Part shown: piece after piece, positions 25,459 through 34,600 of the stretch | Layout: each line of letters opens with the position of its first letter | Numbering within the stretch: the stretch's first letter is position 1 | Assembly: GCA_021776805.1 (NCBI GenBank) | Contig: JAJFFD010000069.1 | Span: forward strand, 1-52,547 | DNA length: 52,547 nucleotides | Reading direction: 5' to 3' | Origin: Planctomycetota bacterium | Lineage (GTDB): Bacteria > Planctomycetota > UBA1135 > UBA2386 | Notes under the pieces: generated by a model | The model's input: only the letters and a program-made list of their open reading frames with translations | What the model was told of the DNA's origin: nothing | Database searches by the model: none | Position numbers and translations under genes: made by a program

Positions 25459-27057
25459 ATGCGAGTACTACAAACTGACAAGGCCCGAGTCTTGGTCGTC
25501 GACGGTGATGCCGTGGCGCGAGAGTCTATCCTTGGAAGGCTTGCAGGTTCTCCGATGCAGTGTTCGGGAGCAGGTGAAATTGCGCCAGCATGCGAGCTGG
25601 TCGCAAATGGAGCCGTCGACGTGGTCATCACCTCGCTCGATTGGTCCATCGGACAGTTGCAGGCTCTCGCTCGTTGCGCCACAGGGCATGACGCGATGCT
25701 TCTCTGCTCCGGTGACCCGGATGAGGCACAGACAGCGATGCATTTGGGTGCCCGTGGGTTCATTCCCAAGCCATGGCCTGTGGCAGAGCAACTCCAGGCT
25801 AGCATCAGAGAGAGCCTCCTCTGTTGGGAAGAGCTCAGGCCGGTCGCTGAGAAGGAAGCGACCTCAGCCGACAGTCTTCAGCAGAAGTACGAAGAACTCC
25901 GGGGAAGTTTCGTTGAGCAGCGTCGCGCCTTCGAAGAATCTCAGGAGATCTTCTACATCGACCTATCGAGAATGATGACTATCATCGGCAACATCATGGA
26001 TGGCATCGTGTTTGCGGATTGCGACGCGAACATCACCCTCATGAATCCAGTGGCCGAGGACTTCCTGGGAACGAAGTCATTCATGACCATTGGCCGGCCT
26101 ATCTCCAGTCTCAGCGGCAAGGACGATCTGGTGAAGGCGGTGCAGGAGGACTATGGGCGGGTCCAGGACTGCAGAGAGACCACACGCACCATCGAAGTGC
26201 ATGACGGCTCAAAAGACCTCATGTACGTCAAGATGCATACCTCGCAGGTCTTGGACTACCGGGGCAATCCTGCTGGCACATTGACGGTGATGCAGGATGT
26301 GACATCTGACTACAAGTCGGATCAGTTGAAGAACCAATACCTCTCGATCGTCGCCCATGAGTTGCGCACCCCACTGACGGGTATCAAGACCTTCTCGACC
26401 ATGATGGTGAAGGGCAGCCTGGGTTCATTGACCGATAAGCAGATCCGGGTTGTTGAGTCGATTCGCGAACAGTCCCTGCGGCTCGAGCATCAAATCGACA
26501 AGCTCATCAACCTTGGACACATCGAGTCGAACGAGTACGGCCAGGACCTGGAAGTCTTCGACATCTGCGAGCTGGTTGCGCACGCTGTTGCTCCCTTTGA
26601 GCAACCTGCCGGTGATCGCAGCATTCGCCTGAAAGTGGACTATCAAGAGGAGTCCCTCGTTATTCGTGGGGATCGCGCTGATCTCCGGCGTGCCGTGCAA
26701 GCTCTCGTCGAGAACGCTCTGAAGTTTACCAATGACGGTGGTTCGATTGTCATCGAGGTGGACAGCAACGATGGCATGGCTCGCGTTGTCGTGAGAGACC
26801 CGGGAATCGGCATCGATCCTCGCTACCACAACCGCATCTTTGAGAAGTTCTTCCAGGTTGAAGATCCCTTGACGCGACACCACGGTGGTGCCGGTCTCGG
26901 ACTGTTCTTTGTCCGCGGAATAATCAATGCCCATGGCAGTGAGATCGAGGTTGAGAGCGATCTCGGCCAAGGCTCGAGCTTTTCATTCAATCTACCTCTG
27001 GTCAACGAAGAGGCGCTCGCATCATCGACCGGAGAGACCGACTACTCCAAATCCTGA
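25459..27057 (+). CDS. Histidine kinase with N-terminal pseudo-receiver and PAS domain
   Basis: Hybrid sensor kinase of 532 residues with no membrane segment. Residues 9-120 form a receiver-like domain (VLVVDGDAVARES, then IPKPW with K104), but the phospho-acceptor position is S59 in VVITSLDWS instead of Asp, so it probably cannot be phosphorylated in the normal way. A helical linker (125-170) and a PAS domain (171-285, IMDGIVFADCDANITLMNP) follow. The kinase core has H300 in SIVAHELRTPLTGIK, an N-box VENALKFTND and G boxes RDPGIGIDP and HGGAGLGLF. It is followed 17 bases later by a stand-alone receiver, its likely partner. The signal sensed is unknown. Confidence 0.9.
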   Translation: MRVLQTDKARVLVVDGDAVARESILGRLAGSPMQCSGAGEIAPACELVANGAVDVVITSLDWSIGQLQALARCATGHDAMLLCSGDPDEAQTAMHLGARGFIPKPWPVAEQLQASIRESLLCWEELRPVAEKEATSADSLQQKYEELRGSFVEQRRAFEESQEIFYIDLSRMMTIIGNIMDGIVFADCDANITLMNPVAEDFLGTKSFMTIGRPISSLSGKDDLVKAVQEDYGRVQDCRETTRTIEVHDGSKDLMYVKMHTSQVLDYRGNPAGTLTVMQDVTSDYKSDQLKNQYLSIVAHELRTPLTGIKTFSTMMVKGSLGSLTDKQIRVVESIREQSLRLEHQIDKLINLGHIESNEYGQDLEVFDICELVAHAVAPFEQPAGDRSIRLKVDYQEESLVIRGDRADLRRAVQALVENALKFTNDGGSIVIEVDSNDGMARVVVRDPGIGIDPRYHNRIFEKFFQVEDPLTRHHGGAGLGLFFVRGIINAHGSEIEVESDLGQGSSFSFNLPLVNEEALASSTGETDYSKS

Positions 27058-27074
27058 ACAAAGACCTTGGCAAG

Positions 27075-27464
27075 ATGGAAAACACTCCAATGGAACGCAA
27101 AGTACTGATCATTGAAGACGAGAAGCTGATCATCGTCTCAACCCAGATGGTGCTCGAGGCCTCTGGCTTTCAAGTCGAATCAGCAGTCAACGGCGAAGAA
27201 GGGATCGCCAGCGCGAAGGACCTGCGTCCGGACCTGATTCTCCTGGACATCATGATGCCGGGTATCGATGGCTGGGAGACCCTCACCAGGTTGAAGCGCG
27301 ATCCGGAGACTTCGGATATCCCCGTGATCATTTTCACGGCGCGTGAACACTCCCGTGGACACCAGAAGAGTGCAGAGATGGGCGCCGCTGACTACTTCCG
27401 CAAGCCCTTCGAGCCCGATGAATTGATCGAGCTGGTCGAGAAGCACATCGGTCAGCAAGTCTGA
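27075..27464 (+). CDS. Single-domain response regulator
   Basis: Stand-alone receiver (CheY-like) of 129 residues. It has the acidic pair ED in LIIEDEKLI (E14-D15), phospho-acceptor D58 in DLILLDIMMPGIDG, T88 in IIFTAREH and K110 in YFRKPFEPDEL, so all active-site residues are present. There is no output domain. It begins 17 bases after the histidine kinase and is likely its phosphorylation target; an alternative start ATG lies five codons downstream (MERKV). A hairpin follows at 27474-27495. The downstream effect, perhaps on the STAS protein, is not shown by the sequence. Confidence 0.93.
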   Translation: MENTPMERKVLIIEDEKLIIVSTQMVLEASGFQVESAVNGEEGIASAKDLRPDLILLDIMMPGIDGWETLTRLKRDPETSDIPVIIFTAREHSRGHQKSAEMGAADYFRKPFEPDELIELVEKHIGQQV

Positions 27465-27473
27465 GCAGGGTTT

Positions 27474-27495
27474 CTCCGACCATGTTTGGTTGGAG
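27474..27495 (+). terminator. Hairpin downstream of the response regulator
   Basis: CTCCGACCA (27474-27482), loop TGTT, TGGTTGGAG (27487-27495), nine pairs with one G-T. It starts 10 bases after the stop codon of the receiver gene and is a likely transcription end, though no T-tract follows. Confidence 0.45.
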
Positions 27496-27500
27496 GCGAG

Positions 27501-27575
27501 GCACTGCGAAGAGTTAGCTATTGCCAAGGCGCTCCGCAGTGCAGGTCCGGGTTTGAATCCTGTCGGTACTCAGGC
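27501..27575 (+). other. Inverted repeat plus a sequence like a tRNA T-arm
   Basis: GCACTGCG (27501-27508) and CGCAGTGC (27535-27542) form an eight-base inverted repeat. It is followed by GTCCGGGTTTGAATCCTGTC, which looks like a tRNA T-arm with a TTTGAAT loop, and by GGTACTCA. The 5' acceptor partner and a proper anticodon arm are missing, so this is not an intact tRNA. It might be a decayed tRNA, a piece of one, or chance. Confidence 0.2.
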
Positions 27576-27594
27576 CTGGACGAAGGGTGAGGAG

Positions 27595-28449
27595 CTAGAT
27601 GCCGGTCGAGGTTGAGCGCACAGTCTCTCGGATGTCTGCCATTACTTCCGGATCCAGATCCAGACAGGTCATGGACTCTGCCTCGATCTGCTCACCGAGC
27701 CATGACTTGTATCCGCCGCGGACTTCGTGGGCGATCGAGTTGGCCGCAGAGATCAGGAAGCCCTTTACCCATTCTTCGGGGTTTGCCGCCGGGCTGTGGT
27801 GGTACATCACAGCAGCTTGCAGGGCGTAGGATAGCTTCCAGCGTTCGGCCAGGAGGCCGCCGACATGCGCGTGCGAGAAGCCGAAGAGTTCGCCTTCCGC
27901 CTTCGCCAGGGGGATGTTTCTGAGCTTGCTCAACTCGAGGGCGTCGGCGAACTGCTCGGGTTGTGATTGCAGGAGCAGCATCTTTCCGACGTCATGGACG
28001 AGTCCGCAGGTGTAGGCCTCTTCCTTCTCGATCCCAAAGTCGATCTTGGCGTTCTCCACAAGCATCTGGGCAGCGACAGCTGTCTTGAAGCTGTGATCCC
28101 AGAGCTCGGTGGGATCGAAGTTACGGAGTTCGGGACCAGAACTGAAACTTTCCAGGACCGTTGCCTGCAGAACCAGATTCTTGATGACGCGCAGTCCGAG
28201 AATGCTGCATGCCAGATTGATGTCGCTGACTGGGTTGCGCAGGGCGTAGAAGGAGCTATTTGCCAGGCGTAGGAGCTTTGCGGCGATTGCCGGGTCCTTG
28301 GAGATGGCTTCGCCTGCCTCCCGTGCCGAGCCATCCTCGGAGGCGCAGATGCGGCTGATTTCCATGAGAGTGACCGGGATCGTCGGAATCGACACGGTCG
28401 ATTCGATTAGCTCCTCGAGCTCCACGGTCCTGATTAGCGCGCTGCCCAT
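27595..28449 (-). CDS. HDOD-domain protein
   Basis: HDOD domain protein of 284 residues; the family is related to HD phosphohydrolases but lacks their catalytic HD metal site and acts in signalling. ATG at 28449 starts MGSALIRTVELEELI and precedes the domain core: IPTIPVTLMEISRIC, ISKDPAIAAKLLRLANSSFY, ILGLRVIKNLVLQATVL, and TCGLVHDVGKMLLLQ, the HD-like motif, which is retained here as HD at 'VHDVGK'. Upstream in-frame codons give no conserved sequence. It is the last gene of the gcvT-gcvH-octanoyltransferase series on this strand, 73 bases after the transferase. Its role there is unclear. Confidence 0.85.
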   Translation of the reverse strand: MGSALIRTVELEELIESTVSIPTIPVTLMEISRICASEDGSAREAGEAISKDPAIAAKLLRLANSSFYALRNPVSDINLACSILGLRVIKNLVLQATVLESFSSGPELRNFDPTELWDHSFKTAVAAQMLVENAKIDFGIEKEEAYTCGLVHDVGKMLLLQSQPEQFADALELSKLRNIPLAKAEGELFGFSHAHVGGLLAERWKLSYALQAAVMYHHSPAANPEEWVKGFLISAANSIAHEVRGGYKSWLGEQIEAESMTCLDLDPEVMADIRETVRSTSTGI

Positions 28450-28522
28450 CCCCTGCGCTCTTCGTCTTCCAGTTCCCCTGGCTTGAACTCCTTCAAGCCC
28501 TAGGGTCTCAGGTAGATACGCC

Positions 28523-29263
28523 CTATCGCCTGAGCAGGTGGTCCGGATCGCCATGGGGTTTCATGGCCAGTTTTTCGGCAGTTTTCAGCTCGGCTTCATC
28601 CGGCCCCTCCGAGGAGGGGCTCAGCCCAAGGAAGTTGCTCAGCTGGTGGCTAAGCAGCTCCACGAGGTCCTCTCGAACATCCTCCGGGGGGCGGTAGTCC
28701 GCGACCGCACCGCAGTCTGGGGTTGCGCTTGGTGCTCGCATGATCAGCGAGGCGTGGTGGAGAAGGCGTGGCCGGGGTCTCTGGATACGCCGTTGCGCCG
28801 AGCCGAGGATCTTGCCACCCGTCTTGCTGATCAGATCCTGTGGGCCGGGGTGGTCAAAGCACCAGCCCCGGCGTTGATCCTCTCTGGTGACCGGGGAGAT
28901 CTTGTCGGGAAACTCCACAGCGATGTCCACGAGACGGAGTGCGGCGCGAACGGCTTGATGAACTCCGACATACCAATCGATGATGCCTGGAGAATCGGAG
29001 CGGATGTCCAAGCTGAGAGAGAAGGTGATCTCCTCCTGGTGATAGATCGCTCCACCGCCGGTTGATCTACGCACGATCTGATGCGAGCCCGGCACATCGG
29101 CGAAGGCAGCTTGTTCCTGGAAGAAGCCCAGAGAAAGCCCCGGGGGTGACCAGGAGTAGAAGCGCAGGGTTGCAGGGGCAGAGCTCTGCAAGAGCGCGTC
29201 ATCCAGGCCCATGTTGAACCTGGGATCGCAAGGCCCGGAGTGGATGACGCGCAGTCGATGCAT
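28523..29263 (-). CDS. LipM-like octanoyltransferase / lipoate-protein ligase family
   Basis: Member of the BPL/LplA/LipB family, 246 residues, predicted to attach an octanoyl or lipoyl group to a carrier protein. The motif RRSTGGGAIYHQEE (65-78) binds the acyl-adenylate or acyl carrier. C135 in RRGWCFDHPGPQDL is at the position of the catalytic cysteine of LipM, and K151 in GGKILGSAQRR is the conserved binding lysine. The cysteine favours a LipM-type octanoyltransferase over a true ligase. It starts 25 bases after gcvH, whose lysine 62 is the obvious substrate. No lipoyl synthase is visible in the window. Confidence 0.8.
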   Translation of the reverse strand: MHRLRVIHSGPCDPRFNMGLDDALLQSSAPATLRFYSWSPPGLSLGFFQEQAAFADVPGSHQIVRRSTGGGAIYHQEEITFSLSLDIRSDSPGIIDWYVGVHQAVRAALRLVDIAVEFPDKISPVTREDQRRGWCFDHPGPQDLISKTGGKILGSAQRRIQRPRPRLLHHASLIMRAPSATPDCGAVADYRPPEDVREDLVELLSHQLSNFLGLSPSSEGPDEAELKTAEKLAMKPHGDPDHLLRR

Positions 29264-29288
29264 CAGGGCTGACGGTCAGAAGCCGGTA

Positions 29289-29669
29289 TCAGTCAGCTTC
29301 GGCTTTGAGAAGCTCTTCGTAGGCGGCGGCGTCCATCAATTCGCCGGACTCGCCGCTGAGCTTGACCTTGATCATCCAGCCCGCTTCGAATGCGTCGCTG
29401 TTGAGCGTGTCCAGATTATCGGGGAGGTCATCGTTGACCTCGACGACTTCGCCGGAGACCGGAGAGTAGATATCGCTCACAGCCTTGACTGACTCGATCT
29501 CTCCGAAGGGTTCGCCCGCGGTTACCGCGGAACCAACAGCCGGCAGATCCAGGAAGACCAGGTCCGAGAGATGGGAGACAGCGAAGTCAGAGATCCCGAC
29601 CGTGGCGGTGTCGCCTTCGGTCTTGCTCCATTCGTGGGACTTGAGGTATTTGCGGTCGTTCGGTCGCAT
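29289..29669 (-). CDS. gcvH: Glycine cleavage system H protein
   Basis: Small carrier protein of the glycine cleavage system that shuttles the aminomethyl group on a lipoyl arm. The 126 residues have the standard length; the lipoylation site is K62 in IESVKAVSDIYSPVSG, and the start region KYLKSHEWSKTEGDTATVGI matches the family. The C-terminal GWMIKVKLS is also typical. It lies between gcvT (14 bases upstream) and the octanoyltransferase (25 bases downstream), an arrangement that places the carrier, its partner enzyme and its modifying enzyme on one transcript. P protein (gcvPA/gcvPB) and L protein genes are not in the window. Confidence 0.96.
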   Translation of the reverse strand: MRPNDRKYLKSHEWSKTEGDTATVGISDFAVSHLSDLVFLDLPAVGSAVTAGEPFGEIESVKAVSDIYSPVSGEVVEVNDDLPDNLDTLNSDAFEAGWMIKVKLSGESGELMDAAAYEELLKAEAD

Positions 29670-29683
29670 GGCGGAGTTCCGTG

Positions 29684-30778
29684 CTAGCGTTCACGCTTGT
29701 AGAAGGGCAATGGGACTACCGTAGCCGGGACCTGCCCGCTGCGAGTAGCGAAAGTGATTTCGGTGCCGGGCTCGGCGAACTCGAGGGGAAGGTACCCGGT
29801 CGCAATATTCAAGCCCAGGGTGGGGGAGGCTCCGCCGGAACATACCTTGCCGATCTCCTTGTCACCTACATGCAGGCTGTATCCCTGGCGCGGAACACGT
29901 CGCTCGCTCGAGGTGATGCCGACGAGCTTCCGCCGGGTTTCCCCTGCCGCTCGTTGGGCCTCCAATGCCGCACGGCCGGTGAAGTCATGAGTGAGCTTCA
30001 CGGCGAAGTCGAGACCGGCATCGTAGGGAGTCGTCGACTCATCGATCTCATGACCGTAGAGAGGCATGCCTGCTTCGAGACGGAGGATATCCCGTGCTCC
30101 AAGGCCGCAGGGAAGGAGGCCGTCCCCTGCACCCAGCTCCAGAAGCTTCTGCCAGGTGGCGAGAGTTGCCTCCTGGCTCAGGTAGAACTCGAAGCCGTCT
30201 TCGCCGGTATAGCCAGTGCGGGACATGGCGCCTTCGAAGCCACAGATGTTCCCGCGGGCCCAGGCGTAGTACTTGAGCTCGCCGAGATTGATGTCCGTCA
30301 GCTCGCTCGTGATCTTCTGGGAGAGCGGCCCTTGAATGGCAATCATCCCCAGTTCTTCTGTCTGGTCGATTACCTCGACATTGGCGAAGCCTTTGGCGGT
30401 CTCGCGCATGATGCCGAGGTCGCGATCTGAGTTTCCCGCGTTGATGACCAGAAAGAAGCCGTCATCGGCGGGCTCGCGATAGACGAGGATGTCGTCTTGT
30501 GTGAGGCCGTCCGCATTGAGAATCATCGCGTAGCGGATTCTCCCGGGAGCGATCTTTGACGCATCGTTGGTTTGGAGCTTCTGTAGGAAAGCCTCCGCGT
30601 CGGGTCCGCAGATACGAACCCTGCCCATGTGTCCGAGATCGAATAGCCCGGCGCGTTCGCGCACGAGCTTTGCCTCATCGATGATGCTGCGATACTGGAC
30701 AGGCATGGACCAGCCAGCGAAGTCGACCATGCGAGCGCCTAGGGATTCATGCACGGAGTGAAGGACGGTCTGTTTCAT
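29684..30778 (-). CDS. gcvT: Aminomethyltransferase (glycine cleavage T protein)
   Basis: T protein, which releases ammonia from the aminomethyl-lipoyl H protein and gives 5,10-methylene-tetrahydrofolate. ATG at 30778 starts MKQTVLHSVHESLGARMVDFAGWSM, as in the family; the frame is open upstream but with no homologous sequence. The 364 residues show MVDFAGWSMPVQY, LFDLGHMGRVRI, LTQDDILVYRE, MSRTGYTGEDGFEFYL, ARDILRLEAGMPLYGHE, and GYSLHVGDKEIGKVCSGG. Length is normal. It is the second gene in a series that starts with a TPR-like protein (102 bases upstream) and ends with an HDOD protein. Confidence 0.95.
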   Translation of the reverse strand: MKQTVLHSVHESLGARMVDFAGWSMPVQYRSIIDEAKLVRERAGLFDLGHMGRVRICGPDAEAFLQKLQTNDASKIAPGRIRYAMILNADGLTQDDILVYREPADDGFFLVINAGNSDRDLGIMRETAKGFANVEVIDQTEELGMIAIQGPLSQKITSELTDINLGELKYYAWARGNICGFEGAMSRTGYTGEDGFEFYLSQEATLATWQKLLELGAGDGLLPCGLGARDILRLEAGMPLYGHEIDESTTPYDAGLDFAVKLTHDFTGRAALEAQRAAGETRRKLVGITSSERRVPRQGYSLHVGDKEIGKVCSGGASPTLGLNIATGYLPLEFAEPGTEITFATRSGQVPATVVPLPFYKRER

Positions 30779-30880
30779 GATCGGCCTGGAGGGATCGGGG
30801 GGCGGGAGTCTAGGCTCCGAGGCCGGTGCAGGCAAAGGGTCCGGGGACAACATGGCCCTGGGCCTGGTCTGCCGCGCTGC

Positions 30881-31480
30881 TCAGGCCGTCAGCTGCCGGA
30901 CCAGCTCGTCGAGATTCACCCGCTTGACCTCGTCCCTCCGGATGACCCCCAACTCCCGGAATCGCCGGCGCTCCTCCTCTGAGCTGAAGTCATCCCCGAA
31001 GAGTCGGGTCGGTCCATCCGGGCAGGGTTCGGATCCCGCCAGCCCGAAGTCTCGACCCTCGCCTTCCTCTGCCTCGCCATCCTCGAATCCCGAGTCATCC
31101 AGGTAGGACTCTTCCCATGCGCTGCCGACACGGGAGGTGCTGATGGCTCTCCAGGTCGCGCGTTCGCCGGCTTCTTCAGAAATGCTGCCTGCTGCCCGCG
31201 GTTCGAAGAGCTCGAAGGGGTGTTTCAATTTGGCATAGCGCTGGGGAGATGCCCGTCTCGCATGTTCACATTCGCGACGCCAGCCGGCGCGGTCCCCCAG
31301 GTTGTAGGCGATTCGTCCCAGGTAGACGTAGGCGAAGAAGTCGTCTCCCTTGATCTCCAGCACGCGCTCGAAACTCCGGCGCGAGCGCTCATACAGGCGC
31401 ATCTGGAAGAGCGTCGCGCCAACCAATTTGTGCATGGCTGCGCTGATTCTGCTGAGCAGGGAGTGCCGTTCTAGAGACAT
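30881..31480 (-). CDS. TPR-like protein of unknown function
   Basis: A 199-residue soluble protein. The ATG at 31480 was chosen because the region upstream in the frame shows no conserved or structured sequence; an AAAGGAG lies about 17 bases upstream of it, rather far for a ribosome site. Residues about 20-85 contain two TPR-like helical pairs (LVGATLFQMRLYERSRRSFERVLEIKGDD, FAYVYLGRIAYNLGDRAGWRRECEHARRA). The remainder is low-complexity and acidic, with GEAEEGEGRD. The last 40 residues (ELGVIRRDEVKRVNLDELVRQL) look like a short helix-forming tail. No motif points to a function. It is divergent from the DUF4388 gene. Confidence 0.55.
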   Translation of the reverse strand: MSLERHSLLSRISAAMHKLVGATLFQMRLYERSRRSFERVLEIKGDDFFAYVYLGRIAYNLGDRAGWRRECEHARRASPQRYAKLKHPFELFEPRAAGSISEEAGERATWRAISTSRVGSAWEESYLDDSGFEDGEAEEGEGRDFGLAGSEPCPDGPTRLFGDDFSSEEERRRFRELGVIRRDEVKRVNLDELVRQLTA

Positions 31481-31643
31481 GCTTAAAAGGGGGCTCCTTT
31501 GCCCGAGAACGTAAACCTCTCCGGACAGTCCTGCAAGGCTCTCAACTGCGGGAGCCGCGACGGCCGATACCAAATCTGTGGATGCACTTGGTGGCCGCGA
31601 GTTGCGCGAGGCTGCGCAAATGACGGAGATAGGTAATTAGTCC

Positions 31644-34600
31644 ATGGCACTGAAAGGGGACTTGGCAAGCGTCGACCTGGCACAGGTCTTCCAGATGCTC
31701 GCGCTCAACCAGAAAGTGGGCATCCTGAATATCCAAGGCCCAAAGGCATGGCGTGCCTTGTACTTCGGACCTCAGGGAACCACTCTCTTCTACAACGAGC
31801 ACGTATTCCTGGACCGGGTTCTGCTGCAAATGACTCGGACCGGCCGTCTTGCGGCTCAGAGTGTGCAGGAAGCCCGAGATCATGCGGCACAGCAGGGCCT
31901 GGATCTGATAGGCAGCCTTTTGGCCGGCGGCTACCTGACCGATGCAGATTTGGAGTCTGCCTTCCGTCTCGAAATCGAAGAGGAGATCTATGACCTCTTC
32001 TTCTGGCACGATGCCCAGTTCGAGTTTTACGAGGGTGCGACAACCATTCCGGGCCGCGAAGGTCTGGTAGACGAGCGCTTCTTCTTCAGCACGGACAGCC
32101 TCATCATGGAGGCCGCACGTCGCATAGACGAGTGGGCCTATATCCAGGAGCGGGTTCCCGGTCCCCTGGAAGTCTATGAAGCCTGCAGTGAAGTGGATGC
32201 GCTGCAGCTGGATGAGTATGCCCTGGCGCTCTTCGATCTGGCGGATGGCAAGCGCAATATCGCTCGCCTCACCGAGATCACGGGCATGCCTGCCTTCCAG
32301 GTCTACAAGGCCATGTCCTGCCTCTTGGAGGAGGGCCTGATAAGCCCGGTGCCGGAAGATCAACTGCTGAACTCAGCAAGGGATTCGGTGGTCGAGGGTC
32401 GCAATCGTGACGCGATCAATCTCTATGAAAAGGCGATCGATGTTGGCGCCGGAATTCCCGAGGCTCACGGCGAGGTCGCTGAAGTCTACGAGAAGACCAA
32501 GGAGTACGAGCTCGCTGGGTACCATTTGAAGTGCGTTGCCGAGTATCACGCTGGCTCGGATCACCTGCCTCAGGCGGTGGAAACTCTCTTCTCGGTCGTG
32601 CAGCTATTGCCGACGGATCTTGCCGCTCGCGAGCGACTGGTCGAACTCACGGCGGGACGCACGAATCTCTCCGGTGGTGCCTTTGAGCCAGTTGCCTTCG
32701 GTAAGGAGCTCGTCGACCTCTACCTGGAGATCGGTGAGGTCGAGCGTGTGCGTGGCATTCTCGAGAAGCTGCTTCGCGACAACCCGAACGACGTTGAGCT
32801 GAAGAAGAGCCTCATCAACGTTCACACCAAGGCCGGAGATACCAAGCGGGTCGTCGATCTCTACCACTCGATGGCTGAGGACCTGGTTCAGCAGCGCAAT
32901 CCAATTGAGGCGATCAAGTATCTGCAAAAGATCTTGATGATCGATCGCTCGCGCAAGGACATCAGCGAGCGGATCCGTTCGCTCTACCAGCTGGATGAGC
33001 GTCGCCGCAGCAGGCGGCGTAGCCTCTTCGCCCTGGGACTGCTGTTCTTCTTGCTCAGCTGCCTCGCTGCTGGCTACTACTACTACGACGAGTATGCCCG
33101 GAAGCGGCTCATCGGCATGCAGGACTCCGTCGATCAGTTGATCGAGGAGAAGAACTTCGTTGCCGCGATTGCCAAACTCGAGCAGTTCAAGAAGAACTAC
33201 CCCCTGACCCTCGTTTCCGATCAGGCGCAGGCTGAGATCGGTCGCATCGAGGTCAAGCGTCGGAAGTACGAGGCGGAAAAGGAAAACGACCTGCGTCAGA
33301 AGCGACAGCAGTTGGAGTCCATTCGCTTCCAGTACCAGGAGAAGTGGACCGAGTTCGAGGTATTGGTGAAGAGCCGCAACCTGGACTCCGCGCTCCGGAT
33401 TCTCGAAGAGGTCGAGGCGCTCGTGGATCAGGCGGGAACTCCACAAGATCGGAACTGGGCCAAGAAGGTCAAGCTGACCAAGAACCGCTCTGACCTGGAA
33501 GGGGTCATGAGTCGGGCTCTGGCTCTCGATCGCACGGCTTGGGCGGCTTGGGAGAAGGGCGACTGGCAGGCTGCGCGCAAGCTCTGGGAAGAGCTCATCG
33601 CCAAGTTCGAGATGACCACGACTGCTCAGGCAGTTCGCCTACCGGTGGAGATCAGGAGCAGGCCTAGCGGTGCACAGATCCTCTTCGAGGGTGAGCCGCT
33701 GATGCTGGATGTCAACGGTGAGAAGGTGCCAGCGGTCACACCGCAGGTAGTGCTTTGTGATCGAAGTGCTTCCGATAGCTACGGGCTCAAGCTCGAGGGC
33801 TTCGAGCCCGAGGCCATCACCTTGGTGGGTGAAGAGAGTCCGATTGCCACCACCATTCTGACCATCGTACCGAGTCTTGCATTCAGCTTTATCGAGCCAA
33901 TGCAGTCGACGGCCAGTGCCCGGCACGGCTATCTGGGCATGGGCCTGACCGGTGGCAAGGTGGCCTTTGCGGGTATCAGCAGTGGCAAGATCCGGACTAT
34001 TATCAGTCTGCCGGACCTCGACGAGATGTCTGGTGCTGCCGCCTTCAGCGTCGATCGAGCATTCTTCAATACCAAACGTGGCCTTCTGCAGGCCTACTCG
34101 TTGCCGAGTGGTGAGAGGCGCTGGTCCAAGAATCTTGGCGGGACGGTCCTCTTCCCACCAATAGTTGTCGATGGTCGAGTCTACGTCACCGATGACGCAG
34201 GTGTGCTATTGGCTCTAGATGCCAGCGACGGCCGTCAGCTCTGGTCACAGAAGTTCACGGCTGCCGCGGCTGCCCAGCCGGCAGTAAGCGGTTCGAAGCT
34301 GAGGATTGGACTGGAAGACGGACAGGTGCTGGTTGTGGATCCCCGCAACGGGCAAGTCGTGCGCACTTACCGCCACGGGACCGGGGTCTCCACCCAGGTC
34401 TATGGCCTCAGAAACACGCAGGTCTTTGGCACCGATGACGGGCAGGTTGTGGCTGTTCGCGAGAGCGATGGCGAAAGCGTCTGGCAGTATGGTTTGAAGC
34501 GAAGCGTTGGCCAGTTCGAGCTGGTTCTCGATTCAGGTGCGATCTTTGTTTTGGATGGCTCGGATAAGCTCCTCAAACTGGTCGACGGTCGCAAGATGGC

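Noticed and set aside
27501..27575. An intact tRNA gene
   Set aside because: The T-arm-like part is present, but there is no pairing acceptor 5' strand and no stable anticodon arm.
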